DNA from: Ruminococcus turbiniformis | GTDB taxonomy: Bacteria; Bacillota; Clostridia; Lachnospirales; Lachnospiraceae | Length of the DNA stretch: 64,000 nt | Assembly (NCBI RefSeq): GCF_020687545.1 | Contig: NZ_JAJEQX010000001.1 | Coordinates: 1 to 64,000 of the forward strand | Direction: 5' to 3' | Part shown: piece by piece, positions 1 to 7,963 of the stretch | Numbering within the stretch: position 1 is the stretch's first letter | How the letters are laid out: the number at the start of each line of letters is the position of its first letter | Notes under the pieces: generated by a model | The model's input: the letters and a program-made list of their open reading frames with translations, nothing else | Told to the model about the DNA's origin: nothing | Databases searched by the model: none | Made by a program: the position numbers and the translations under genes

Positions 1-2
1 GA

Positions 3-8
3 TATAAT
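3..8 (+). promoter_or_regulatory. Possible -10 box of the first HAD gene
   Basis: TATAAT lies 38 bases before the start codon at 46, and a GGAGG ribosome binding site lies 7-8 bases before it. The matching -35 box would fall outside the window, so this is only a consensus -10 match. Confidence 0.35.
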
Positions 9-45
9 TCTGGGGAAATATCCCACACACGATGGAGGAAAAACG

Positions 46-900
46 ATGATAAAGCTGATCGCAAGTGATCTGGACGGAACGCTGCTCAGAAACGGAGCCC
101 AAAGCCTGGCCCCCGAAACCCTGGATCTTATCCGCAGAGTCATAGACAGCGGAATCCATTTCGCCGCTGCAAGCGGCAGACAATACGCAAATGAACGCCT
201 GCTCTTTTCAGGTCTTGAGGACAGGATCTCATACATCGCAGAGAACGGTTCCCTCTGCATCCACCGGGGAAAAGTCATCTCCCGCGGAATCATTCCGGAC
301 ACCCTTGCATACCGCATCATGCGGGAGCTGAAAAAAAGACCCGGCTATGAAATTCTCGTCTCCAGGGAGGACACCTGTCTTATCGAAGGGAAAAATCCGG
401 AGTTTGAAAACCATGTCAGAAATGTACTCAGATATAAGACGCAGATCGTCGACGACGTAACAAAGGCGGACGGCCCCTTCCTCAAGCTCGCTGTCGCCGA
501 TATGACTGCCTTCGGCTCCGGAAGGACTGTCCCGGACTCTTCCCGGGAGTTTCCCTCTTTCCATGAGTTTCTGAAACATCTTCAGACACTGTTCTCCTCT
601 GAGATCAAGGTCGTGACATCCGGAAACATATGGATCGACTTTGTCGTGCCCGACCACAACAAGGGGACCGCACTTCAGGATCTGCTCGACCTTTTCAGCG
701 TCTCTCCTGAAGAATGTATGGTCTTCGGCGATCAGTACAATGATGTGGAGATGCTGGAACTCGCCGGAGAAAGCTACGCCATGTCCACCGGCGCTCCCGG
801 CATCTCCGCCCATGCAGCGCACGTCACAGGCAATGTGGAGGAAGTGCTCGAGGAACTGCTGAAAAAGCAGCCTTTTGTCCCCGCTTCGCAGCGCTCCTGA
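46..900 (+). CDS. Cof-type HAD-superfamily phosphatase
   Basis: A 284-residue cytosolic phosphatase of the Cof/YidA type, which usually removes phosphate from sugar phosphates, nucleotides or cofactors. The substrate cannot be read from sequence. Motif I, DLDGTLL, is at residues 8-14 and holds the nucleophile and acid/base aspartates. The motif IV region, FGDQYNDVEML, is near residue 226, and the cap domain lies between them. Length fits the family (about 260-290). The ATG follows a GGAGG site. The gene ends 16 bases from the convergent stop of the next gene. A short inverted repeat (889-895/903-909) sits in the junction but has no T-run, so it is not called as a terminator. Confidence 0.9.
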   Translation: MIKLIASDLDGTLLRNGAQSLAPETLDLIRRVIDSGIHFAAASGRQYANERLLFSGLEDRISYIAENGSLCIHRGKVISRGIIPDTLAYRIMRELKKRPGYEILVSREDTCLIEGKNPEFENHVRNVLRYKTQIVDDVTKADGPFLKLAVADMTAFGSGRTVPDSSREFPSFHEFLKHLQTLFSSEIKVVTSGNIWIDFVVPDHNKGTALQDLLDLFSVSPEECMVFGDQYNDVEMLELAGESYAMSTGAPGISAHAAHVTGNVEEVLEELLKKQPFVPASQRS

Positions 901-915
901 CAAGCGCTGTACGTG

Positions 916-2730
916 CTATACGCGAAACTTTTTCTGCACTTCCCTTTTCAGATCCTTCCACCGGAAAATCACAATCCCCGCCAGGAAGAGAAGGCTGATC
1001 CCGGAGCAGAGAATCGACGGGAGCCGTGCGTCCGCAGCTCCGGCTGCCAGAAGGATAAACGGAATCAGTCCGCACACTCCGGCCTGCACAAGATAAAACA
1101 GGTACTCCGCATCCTCCAGCCGGCACACCGCAGATATAATCACCATGGAAAACAGGTTTACCAGGGCGGCCAGGGGAATGACGTAGTCTGCCGACCAGCC
1201 CTGCCAGCCGGTAAACACATCCCACAGGACAGAACCCACTGATACGATCATAAGCTGCCACATTCCGTTTTTCAAAGGGTTCTTTCGCTTTTTGAACCCG
1301 ACCATGATAAGAAGCCATGTGCAGAAAATACCTGCCGTCGCATAGCCGGCCCACCACTGTCCCGGTGTCAGAAGGTAGTTCAGCATCCAGCAGATTATCA
1401 CTGCCGCAGTACATGTAAAAGAGAAAATCCGAAGACCAGTCAGGGCGGTCCGGGACGGCTTCCGGCTGTATCCCGGGAAATCGTTCTCCACTTCACGGCA
1501 GTCAATCCCTTCTTCCCGGAGTATTTGCACGAAGTTTCTCATCACGCCGGAACCTGCAATCTTCGATGTAAGTCCGAGCACAAGCGTATCCCGGTAAGAG
1601 CAGGAACACATCTGGATCTTGTCCGTACTGGCAAAAAATCCGAATCTCTCTATGTGCGGCTCATATTCCTCCGGCATACGGATCTGTCCGATATTGGAGT
1701 AGACCCCGGTCACGCTGCGCCCGCCCAGCGTAGTCCCTGCAAGCAGAAAGAGATTTTTAATCTCAAGGGGAACCGCCCTTAAAAACGGGTTTTTCTCAAG
1801 CCTCACAAGGCTGTTCATCCGGTTCGAAATCTCGCTGTGAATCGCACTCTTGTCAAATGTCTTTTTCATTTCTTCTATCACATCGGGAAACTTTGTATTT
1901 TCTCCAAAATTGCAGGATGCCTCAATCCAGCTCCAGAAATTCGTCATAGATTCCGACGGGAAGAAATTTCTCAGGTTCACCGGAATCATAAGCGTCCCGG
2001 GCCTTTTCAGTCTGCTTCTGGGCACTTCCTTATAGAGCGCAAAGAGAAACACTGCCGCCAGATATGCGGTCACGGACACTCCGTGATTTTTCGCTTTCCG
2101 GTGCACATCCGACGCAGAAAGAAGCATCTCAGTGATCTCCATCTCTGACTGCTCCAGCCGGTCTCCGCGAAGCTGAAACGCAGGACGGGATTTTTTCCCT
2201 TCCCCGTTCTTTCTGCCTGTATAATACTGTGAGAAACTGTCCTCCTCATAGTCGCTGTCGGTCAGCCCGCCGTCGTCCACCAGTTCAGGAAAGCACTTTT
2301 CCGGATGCGTTTCCGTCAGATAGTTTCTCACAAGTTCTTTTAAAAAGATCATAGCTCCCGTTCCGTCCGTCAGGGCATGAAACACTTCAAAATTAATCCT
2401 TCTTCCGTAGTAGGAAACTTCAAAAAGCAGTTTCTTGTGATCCGGAACATAGATTCTGCTGCACGGCGGCCGGTCTTCTGCCCGGACTTCCGCCTTTAGG
2501 TTTCTCGGCTCAAGATAAAACCAGAATACTCCCTTTCTTAAGACAGAGAGAAAGAGAGGGTATTTCTCAAGTGTCCGCTCCAGAGCACGATTCAGAATCT
2601 CCTCCTGCACATCCTCGGTGAGAAGACAGTAAAACCGGAATACCCTCGTGTCCTTTTTCCCAGTGGCAGCCGGAAATGCCTGGGCTGCATTATCCAGCTT
2701 TCTCCATCGCCTGCGTTTTTTCTCTTTCAC
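916..2730 (-). CDS. Condensation-type acyltransferase with C-terminal membrane domain (DUF6320-like)
   Basis: A 604-residue two-part protein. The first 420 or so residues resemble the CoA-dependent acyltransferase/condensation fold used by alcohol acetyltransferases and NRPS condensation domains; the HxxxDG-like catalytic motif appears as HALTDG near residue 137. Roughly residues 430-600 contain several hydrophobic membrane spans with short polar loops. The start is a GTG whose GTGA overlaps the stop of the upstream esterase gene, so the two are translationally coupled. It is the last gene of a run with an esterase and an acyl-ACP thioesterase. A role in making or remodelling an acylated lipid or ester is inference; the substrate is unknown. 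Confidence 0.7.
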   Translation of the reverse strand: MKEKKRRRWRKLDNAAQAFPAATGKKDTRVFRFYCLLTEDVQEEILNRALERTLEKYPLFLSVLRKGVFWFYLEPRNLKAEVRAEDRPPCSRIYVPDHKKLLFEVSYYGRRINFEVFHALTDGTGAMIFLKELVRNYLTETHPEKCFPELVDDGGLTDSDYEEDSFSQYYTGRKNGEGKKSRPAFQLRGDRLEQSEMEITEMLLSASDVHRKAKNHGVSVTAYLAAVFLFALYKEVPRSRLKRPGTLMIPVNLRNFFPSESMTNFWSWIEASCNFGENTKFPDVIEEMKKTFDKSAIHSEISNRMNSLVRLEKNPFLRAVPLEIKNLFLLAGTTLGGRSVTGVYSNIGQIRMPEEYEPHIERFGFFASTDKIQMCSCSYRDTLVLGLTSKIAGSGVMRNFVQILREEGIDCREVENDFPGYSRKPSRTALTGLRIFSFTCTAAVIICWMLNYLLTPGQWWAGYATAGIFCTWLLIMVGFKKRKNPLKNGMWQLMIVSVGSVLWDVFTGWQGWSADYVIPLAALVNLFSMVIISAVCRLEDAEYLFYLVQAGVCGLIPFILLAAGAADARLPSILCSGISLLFLAGIVIFRWKDLKREVQKKFRV

Positions 2731-3671
2731 TTTTCTTTTACGCCTCCCGCTTCGATCTGCAGAAACCGGTTAATATGCTCAAAACTCTCCTGCACGTACA
2801 GATGCTGGATTCCAAGGGCGAAATATCCGTGCAGCGCGCCTCTGATCCGCTCAACATGCACCCTGCATCCTGCATCTTTCATCCTCCGCCCGTATTCCTC
2901 TCCCTCATCCCGCAGAGGGTCCAGCTCAGCCGTAAGAATGAGCGTATCCGGCAGCCCGGAAAAGTTTTCTGCCATAAGCGGGGCGAAATACGGGTTTTCC
3001 CGATCGGCCGGCGTCCTCTCATAAAGTTTCACATAGTCTTCCATCTTCACACTTGTCAGAATATAGCCTGTCCCATTTGTCCTGACAGATTCATATGGCG
3101 ATTCCTCTGTATAGCAGTTGTTCAGAGCCGGATAAATCAGGATCTGCCTTCTGGGCGAAAAATCCTTTGTATCTCTGGCCCGCATGCATACAGCCGCCGC
3201 AAGGTTTCCGCCCGCACTGTCGCCCATAACCGTAATTCTCTCCGGATCTGTCTCAGGAAGAATATGGCCCGCGAACATGGCTCTTGCCGCCGCATAGCAG
3301 TCCTCGAAACCTGTGGGGAACCGATGCTCCGGGGCAAGCCGGTACTCTACGGAGACGACAGTCTGTCCGGTGGACTGGGCCATCCGCGCGCACACCCGGT
3401 CATATGTCTCCACGCTCTCTGTCGTCCAGCCTCCTCCGTGAAAGAAAAGGATGACGGAAAGTCCCGGCCGGTCGTCTTCCATAGACCGCTCATCGGGGAA
3501 ATAGAGTCTGACCGGAACTTTATAGTCTCCGTTGTATATCTCAATATCCAGTTTCTTCAGAAAAATTCTCATGGGGTCCAGCTTCTTAAGATCCGCGATC
3601 CTCCGGGCGGATTCTACATCAATATTTCCGAAGGAAAGGGCCGTAAGAAGCGCTCTCATGGCTTTTGTCAT
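2727..3671 (-). CDS. Alpha/beta hydrolase, hormone-sensitive-lipase-like esterase
   Basis: A 314-residue cytosolic carboxylesterase of the HSL family. The oxyanion-hole motif HGGGW is at residues 78-82, and the nucleophile elbow GDSAGG puts the catalytic serine at about residue 152. A TAELDPLRDEG segment and a later LHGY segment supply the likely catalytic aspartate and histidine. The gene lies 7 bases after the thioesterase stop and overlaps the following acyltransferase gene by 4 bases, so all three probably share one transcript. GAGG precedes the ATG at 3671. The substrate is unknown; short or medium acyl esters are usual for the family. Confidence 0.88.
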   Translation of the reverse strand: MTKAMRALLTALSFGNIDVESARRIADLKKLDPMRIFLKKLDIEIYNGDYKVPVRLYFPDERSMEDDRPGLSVILFFHGGGWTTESVETYDRVCARMAQSTGQTVVSVEYRLAPEHRFPTGFEDCYAAARAMFAGHILPETDPERITVMGDSAGGNLAAAVCMRARDTKDFSPRRQILIYPALNNCYTEESPYESVRTNGTGYILTSVKMEDYVKLYERTPADRENPYFAPLMAENFSGLPDTLILTAELDPLRDEGEEYGRRMKDAGCRVHVERIRGALHGYFALGIQHLYVQESFEHINRFLQIEAGGVKEK

Positions 3672-3678
3672 ATTGTCC

Positions 3679-4401
3679 TCACTTTATCTCCACAACCGCG
3701 TACGGTTTTCCGGAAGCATCGCACAGCTCCGTCACCGTCCGGTTTTCTTCTTTTGCAATTCTCGGGAAGATCATATCCCCCAGCACAGCAGATTTTTTAT
3801 AATCGACTCTCACCTGCCGGATCGCCGTATCCCCCGGCAGCATCTCCATCGCCATCTGTACATACTGGCTGTTGTTCACATGCTCATTCGTGTCGATATG
3901 GTATCGGCGCACCGGGAATGGTTCCAGTTCCGTACACGCTCCCGGGAGCACGATCTTCCTGTCCTCGTACGGCATGTCCAGCGGTTCGGATGTTCCGTAC
4001 GGCTCAATATGCTCCGCCTCCGGGCGCACCGGTCTTCCTTTTGCCAGGTCCATGAACACCCAGATCGAATTTGCACGCGCCGTAATCTTCCCAAACCGGT
4101 CTTTCATATAGAAATTCCGATAGCCGTAGAGTCCCTTGAACTCTGTGGCAAAGGTTCCGGCCGTAACCTCTTCGCAGAGTTCCGGATACCGGTCCACAAT
4201 AATCTGCCAGTAGGACAGCACCCATGCCCTCTGTTCCTTTTTCAGCCGTTCTGTCCCGAGGCCAAGCTCCTCTGACTGAAAGATGCTGCAGTCCTGAAAA
4301 TAATTGATCAGCGCGGGCAGCGTCATGGTTCCCCTGTGGTCAATCTCGCTGTACCGCACTCTTCCGCTGAATTCATAACTGTTCTTCCTGTTTTGATTCA
4401 T
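3679..4401 (-). CDS. Acyl-ACP thioesterase
   Basis: A 240-residue double-hotdog thioesterase of the bacterial FatA/FatB-related type, which releases fatty acids from acyl carrier protein. The first hotdog includes RYSEIDHRGTMTLPALINYFQD, and the second contains NEHVNNSQYV, the NxHxNN-type catalytic signature. I place the start at ATG 4401 because GAGGAG lies 10 bases upstream and this start leaves 7 bases after the cation transporter stop; an upstream in-frame start would overlap that gene. Operon neighbours (esterase, condensation-type membrane protein) suggest a dedicated fatty-acyl supply rather than general lipid turnover. That last point is inference. Confidence 0.88.
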   Translation of the reverse strand: MNQNRKNSYEFSGRVRYSEIDHRGTMTLPALINYFQDCSIFQSEELGLGTERLKKEQRAWVLSYWQIIVDRYPELCEEVTAGTFATEFKGLYGYRNFYMKDRFGKITARANSIWVFMDLAKGRPVRPEAEHIEPYGTSEPLDMPYEDRKIVLPGACTELEPFPVRRYHIDTNEHVNNSQYVQMAMEMLPGDTAIRQVRVDYKKSAVLGDMIFPRIAKEENRTVTELCDASGKPYAVVEIK

Positions 4402-4408
4402 CGTATCT

Positions 4409-5593
4409 TCACTCCTCAGTCTTTGCCTTATAGTCATAGTCCACCGTAATCACGCATTTATATCTGGAATCCTCTGCCTCAAGCTGCTCTTCCATCTGCC
4501 GGATCAGGTCATTTTTCCTCTCTTCGCCGTACTCGATCGGGATAACCATGTCAAAGATCAGATTGATCTGCTTCTCCCCGCGCACGACACGGAAATCGTG
4601 GAGGCTGCACAACGGATCCGTCTTATTCAGGATCTCCACCGCCTTCTCGCGGATACGGAGCACCTTCTCATCCCGCATCTCCACCGGATCCATGTGGATA
4701 ACGAGAAAAAGTCCCAGCTCCTTTGACGCCTCTCTCTCGATCCGGTCGATTACCTCGTGCGACTCCTCAATATCCACATCATTCGGCACTTCCGCGTGGA
4801 TGGATGCCATGCTTCTGCCCGGCCCGTAGTTGTGGACAATCAGGTCGTGCGTTCCCTCGATGCCGTCATAGCTTTCCACAAAATGCTTGATCCGGTCGTA
4901 GACTTCCGGGTCAATCGCCTCCCCGATAAGGGGCTCCAGCGTATCTTTCGCAATGCTGAATCCCGCCCACATGACGACAAGGGCAACCCCGGCTCCCACG
5001 AAGCCGTCGATGTTGATCCCTGTGACCGCAAAGAAAACGATAGAGACAATCGTGGCGCCCGTGGTAATCACATCACCCATGGAGTCAGCGAACACCGCCT
5101 GCATCACTTTGGAGTCGATCCTCTCCCCGAGTTTTCTGTTAAACAGTCCGAGCCACAGCTTCACAGCAATGGAAAGAAGAAGAATAACGACGGAAACCGC
5201 CTGGAAGTTGATCTCCTCCGGATTGCGTATCTTTCCTATGGAATCTTTTAAAAAAGTAAATCCGACTTCAAGCACGATAAACGCCACAACAAGGGCCGCT
5301 ATGTACTCAATTCTTCCGTGCCCGAACGGGTGATCCCTGTCAGCCGGCTTCTCCGCCATCTTCACTCCCACAAAGCTTATGACAGATGAACCTGCGTCGG
5401 AGAGATTATTGAAGGCGTCCGCAGTAACGGATACACTGTGAAGGATGAGTCCGACCGCAAATTTCACCGCAAATAAAAAGACATTGCAGAAGATACCCAC
5501 AATGCTCGCCAGCACTCCGTATGCTGTACGCACGGATATCTTCTCCACGTCTTTATAGTCTTTTATGAAATGTCTTACCAAAAATTCTGTCAT
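4409..5593 (-). CDS. Cation diffusion facilitator family transporter
   Basis: A 394-residue inner-membrane metal efflux protein of the CDF family (Zn, Mn, Fe, Co or Cd in exchange for protons). Membrane spans fill about residues 25-220. The TM2 metal site is in DAFNNLSDAG, and the paired TM5 acidic site is in DSMGDVITT. A long cytosolic C-terminal domain with histidines (HDLIVHNYGP) follows, somewhat longer than in the shortest members. I prefer ATG 5593, preceded by GGTGAG, over an upstream GTG at 5608 that overlaps the spoIIR stop. The metal cannot be assigned from sequence. Co-transcription with the thioesterase group is likely given the 7-base gap. Confidence 0.9.
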   Translation of the reverse strand: MTEFLVRHFIKDYKDVEKISVRTAYGVLASIVGIFCNVFLFAVKFAVGLILHSVSVTADAFNNLSDAGSSVISFVGVKMAEKPADRDHPFGHGRIEYIAALVVAFIVLEVGFTFLKDSIGKIRNPEEINFQAVSVVILLLSIAVKLWLGLFNRKLGERIDSKVMQAVFADSMGDVITTGATIVSIVFFAVTGINIDGFVGAGVALVVMWAGFSIAKDTLEPLIGEAIDPEVYDRIKHFVESYDGIEGTHDLIVHNYGPGRSMASIHAEVPNDVDIEESHEVIDRIEREASKELGLFLVIHMDPVEMRDEKVLRIREKAVEILNKTDPLCSLHDFRVVRGEKQINLIFDMVIPIEYGEERKNDLIRQMEEQLEAEDSRYKCVITVDYDYKAKTEE

Positions 5594-5604
5594 GGCTATT
5601 CTAC

Positions 5605-6237
5605 TCACCAGAAATACCAGCCGATCTTAAAATCAGATGCTGCTGTTATCTCTGAATACTCCTCTTCCGTCAAAACGTTTTTTAATTTCTGTTTCCCTTC
5701 ATCCGGCATCACTGCCTGCGCCGTATCAAGAAAGCAGAGCGACGGATACAGAACGCACCACCAGTTATGCCCGCCGGCAGACCCGATCTCCACTCTCAGA
5801 GCTTCATAGTTTCCCGCAGGAAATGTAAGATCGCCGTACGTCCTGTCCGGAAACCAGCAGGTCGTCACGGCGGCGCAGAGCGTGTCGTCAGATCCCGCTG
5901 CCAGAAGCGCCTGCCGCCCCGTCTCTTCGATCTTATCGATATGAGCTCTGACCCAGTCTTCGGTCTGACGGACACTGTATTCTTCCGGCATATTCTCCTC
6001 AAGATAGGCGAGCACCGCGTCCCGGACCTTTAACTTCACTTCCTGGTCCTCCTCGCTGTCACTGTTCGCCAGCACGTGAAACCGCAGGACCTCCTGCGCC
6101 AGATGTTCCTGAAGCCGGGCCTGCGCGGCCGCGGCCGCTCTTCCGCATACAGACAGTGTGACGGCAAGTGCGAAAGCCGCCGCAAAAAGCATCGCGGCAG
6201 CGGTCATTTTTCCTGATGTTCTTTTCTGTTCCGACAT
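5605..6237 (-). CDS. spoIIR: Stage II sporulation protein R
   Basis: A 210-residue SpoIIR homologue. In Bacillus this protein is made in the forespore under sigma F and triggers SpoIIGA-dependent processing of pro-sigma E in the mother cell. An N-terminal hydrophobic segment after a basic stretch acts as secretion signal or anchor. The conserved core includes RFHVLANSDSEEDQ followed by VKLKVRDAVL, and later HNWWCVLYPSLCF. I choose ATG 6237 because GGAGGG lies 7-8 bases before it. The gene is direct evidence that the organism forms endospores. It lies 11 bases ahead of the cation transporter gene, which may simply be read through. Confidence 0.93.
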   Translation of the reverse strand: MSEQKRTSGKMTAAAMLFAAAFALAVTLSVCGRAAAAAQARLQEHLAQEVLRFHVLANSDSEEDQEVKLKVRDAVLAYLEENMPEEYSVRQTEDWVRAHIDKIEETGRQALLAAGSDDTLCAAVTTCWFPDRTYGDLTFPAGNYEALRVEIGSAGGHNWWCVLYPSLCFLDTAQAVMPDEGKQKLKNVLTEEEYSEITAASDFKIGWYFW

Positions 6238-6333
6238 ATGTAGTCCCTCCATATCTCAATGCTTTTTCATACTTTCACTCAAAGCTGTGATATATGGAGT
6301 GTGGACAGATTCTTTCAAATTATACAGCTGAAT

Positions 6334-7011
6334 TTATTCTTCTCTGTGTTTAAGCGTGCCGACCACGGTGGTCACCTGATTGTTGATATGCTGGCTTGTG
6401 ATCTGCGTCGCGCTGTCCTTGTCATGCTCCTCAATCGATTTAATAATCGTCGCATGTTCTTTCAGAAGCTGGGGATGGCACTCTCTTTTTTTCAGGTACT
6501 CAATCCGGTAACGGTACATCTGCTCACGCAGATTGTTGAGAAGCTGGATCAGCCTGTCATTCCCGGTCGCTTTGAAAATAACGTCGTGAAACGCTTCATC
6601 CGCCTCGGCGATCTGCGTGATATCATCGCTGTCAAGTCTTCCCTTAAACCGGTCCGCAGCAGCGTGCAGTTCAAGAATCCCCGCCTTGTCGATCCGGTCA
6701 CATGCCAGCTGCACCGCCAGCTCTTCCAGAGCGCAGCGCACTTCCAGCACATCTCTTAAATTCTTCTCCGTGATCTCAGCGACCTCCGCTCCCTTTCTCG
6801 GAATCATCAGCACGAGCCCCTCAAGTTCCAGCTTGCGGATCGCCTCCCGGATCGGCGTCCTGCTCACGCCCAGCTTGTTTGCAAGCTGAATCTCCATCAG
6901 TCTCTCGCCGGGTTTTAACTCTCCTCTTAAGATCGCCCGGCGCAGTGTGTTGAACACCACATCCCGAAGGGGAAGGTACTCGTTCATTGTAACTTCAAAA
7001 TCAATCGGCAT
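6334..7011 (-). CDS. GntR-family regulator, FadR/FCD subfamily
   Basis: A 225-residue transcription factor. The N-terminal winged helix-turn-helix spans about residues 10-75 (ANKLGVSRTPIREAIRKLE is the recognition region), followed by an all-helical FCD ligand-binding domain in which acidic and histidine residues often hold a metal and an organic acid. The ATG at 7011 has GAGGAGG 6-7 bases before it and lies inside the last codons of ispE, giving an 11-base overlap. It is therefore in the ispE transcript. Two GTATAC sites upstream of ispE (7940-7945 and 7958-7963) resemble the core of FadR-type operators, so autoregulation is plausible. The ligand is unknown. Confidence 0.9.
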   Translation of the reverse strand: MPIDFEVTMNEYLPLRDVVFNTLRRAILRGELKPGERLMEIQLANKLGVSRTPIREAIRKLELEGLVLMIPRKGAEVAEITEKNLRDVLEVRCALEELAVQLACDRIDKAGILELHAAADRFKGRLDSDDITQIAEADEAFHDVIFKATGNDRLIQLLNNLREQMYRYRIEYLKKRECHPQLLKEHATIIKSIEEHDKDSATQITSQHINNQVTTVVGTLKHREE

Positions 7012-7888
7012 TCTGATTCCTCCTCACACTGTGTATACTCGTCACATAGACCTGTCTGGTCAGCGATTTTTCTCTGATGCGCCTCTGTGCCTCCCTGGCT
7101 GCCGCCCGGCTCTCAAAGAGGCCGAACACCGTAGGGCCGCTTCCGCTCATCATGGCGTTTAAGGCACCGGATGCCTTCATCTCATTTTTGATGTCCTCGA
7201 TCACGGGATGCATCGGTATGGTCACATCCTCAAGAACATTTCCCATACATGCCGCCACATCCTTCAGGCTCTTTTTCTTCAGCCCGTCTATGATTCCGTC
7301 GATATCCGGATGAACTGCGATCTCCTTTGCATCAAGCGCCTCGTAGACAACTTTCGTGGATACGCTTACCGGAGGCTTCGCAATGAGGACCGTGCATTTC
7401 GGCATGGGCGGCAGCACGCTTAACTCCTCTCCGATCCCTTCCGCCAGGACAGTCCCTCTCATAATGCAGTAGGGCACGTCAGCTCCCAGCGACACGCCGC
7501 GCTCCATCAGTTCCTTCTGGGACAATCCGAGCCGGAAGATCCGGTTTATTCCAAACAGAACGGCCGCCGCGTTGGAACTCCCTCCGGCGAGCCCCGCCGC
7601 AACAGGGATGTGTTTATTCAGAGAGATCTTTACGCCCTCCTCAATTTCAAATTCGTCCATCAGAAGCTTTGCCGCCCTGTAGGCAAGATTTCCCTCCCCG
7701 GTAGGAAGGAATCCGAGATTGGTCACAAGAGAGATTCCCGGCTCCGCCGTCTTCTCAATCTTTACATCGTCATACAGGTAGATCGACTGCATCACCATCC
7801 GCACGTCGTGATACCCGTTTTCTCTTTTCCCCAGTACGTCCAGCCCCAGATTGATCTTTGCCAGTGCTCTCAGTTCAATCTGATTCAT
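7001..7888 (-). CDS. ispE: 4-diphosphocytidyl-2-C-methyl-D-erythritol kinase
   Basis: A 295-residue GHMP kinase that phosphorylates the 2-hydroxyl of CDP-methylerythritol in the non-mevalonate isoprenoid pathway. The substrate-binding start LRALAKINLGLDVLG and the ATP-binding glycine-rich loop PVAAGLAGGSSNAA near residue 94 are clear, and the third GHMP motif, MSGSGPTVFG, lies near residue 255. Length is normal (about 280-300). The last 11 bases overlap the GntR gene. A good promoter (TTGATT, 17 bases, TATACT) lies at 7957-7985, inside the 3' end of the sipL-like gene, so ispE-gntR can be transcribed independently of the spore gene. Confidence 0.95.
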   Translation of the reverse strand: MNQIELRALAKINLGLDVLGKRENGYHDVRMVMQSIYLYDDVKIEKTAEPGISLVTNLGFLPTGEGNLAYRAAKLLMDEFEIEEGVKISLNKHIPVAAGLAGGSSNAAAVLFGINRIFRLGLSQKELMERGVSLGADVPYCIMRGTVLAEGIGEELSVLPPMPKCTVLIAKPPVSVSTKVVYEALDAKEIAVHPDIDGIIDGLKKKSLKDVAACMGNVLEDVTIPMHPVIEDIKNEMKASGALNAMMSGSGPTVFGLFESRAAAREAQRRIREKSLTRQVYVTSIHSVRRNQNAD

Positions 7889-7939
7889 CCTCTGCTGTAC
7901 AACTCCTTTCTGTACCTTCTTCCATACTTTCTGTATCTT

Positions 7940-7963
7940 GTATACATTATGCCTATAGTATAC
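7940..7963. promoter_or_regulatory. Two GTATAC sites, candidate GntR operator
   Basis: GTATAC occurs at 7940-7945 (within TTGTATACAT) and at 7958-7963, 18 bases centre to centre. FadR-subfamily GntR proteins often bind TnGTnnnACnA-like palindromes. The upstream copy overlaps the -10 box of the ispE promoter, a position suited to autorepression by the co-transcribed regulator. This is inference from motif and position. Confidence 0.4.

Noticed and set aside
889-909. Inverted repeat between the first HAD gene and the condensation-type gene
   Set aside because: Seven-base arms with no T-run on either strand; too weak for an intrinsic terminator.
2676-4055. Long plus-strand open frame (459 codons) opposite the esterase and thioesterase genes
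   Set aside because: It lies antisense to two genes with clear catalytic motifs, has no domain motif and no good ribosome binding site; it is a by-product of GC-biased third codon positions.
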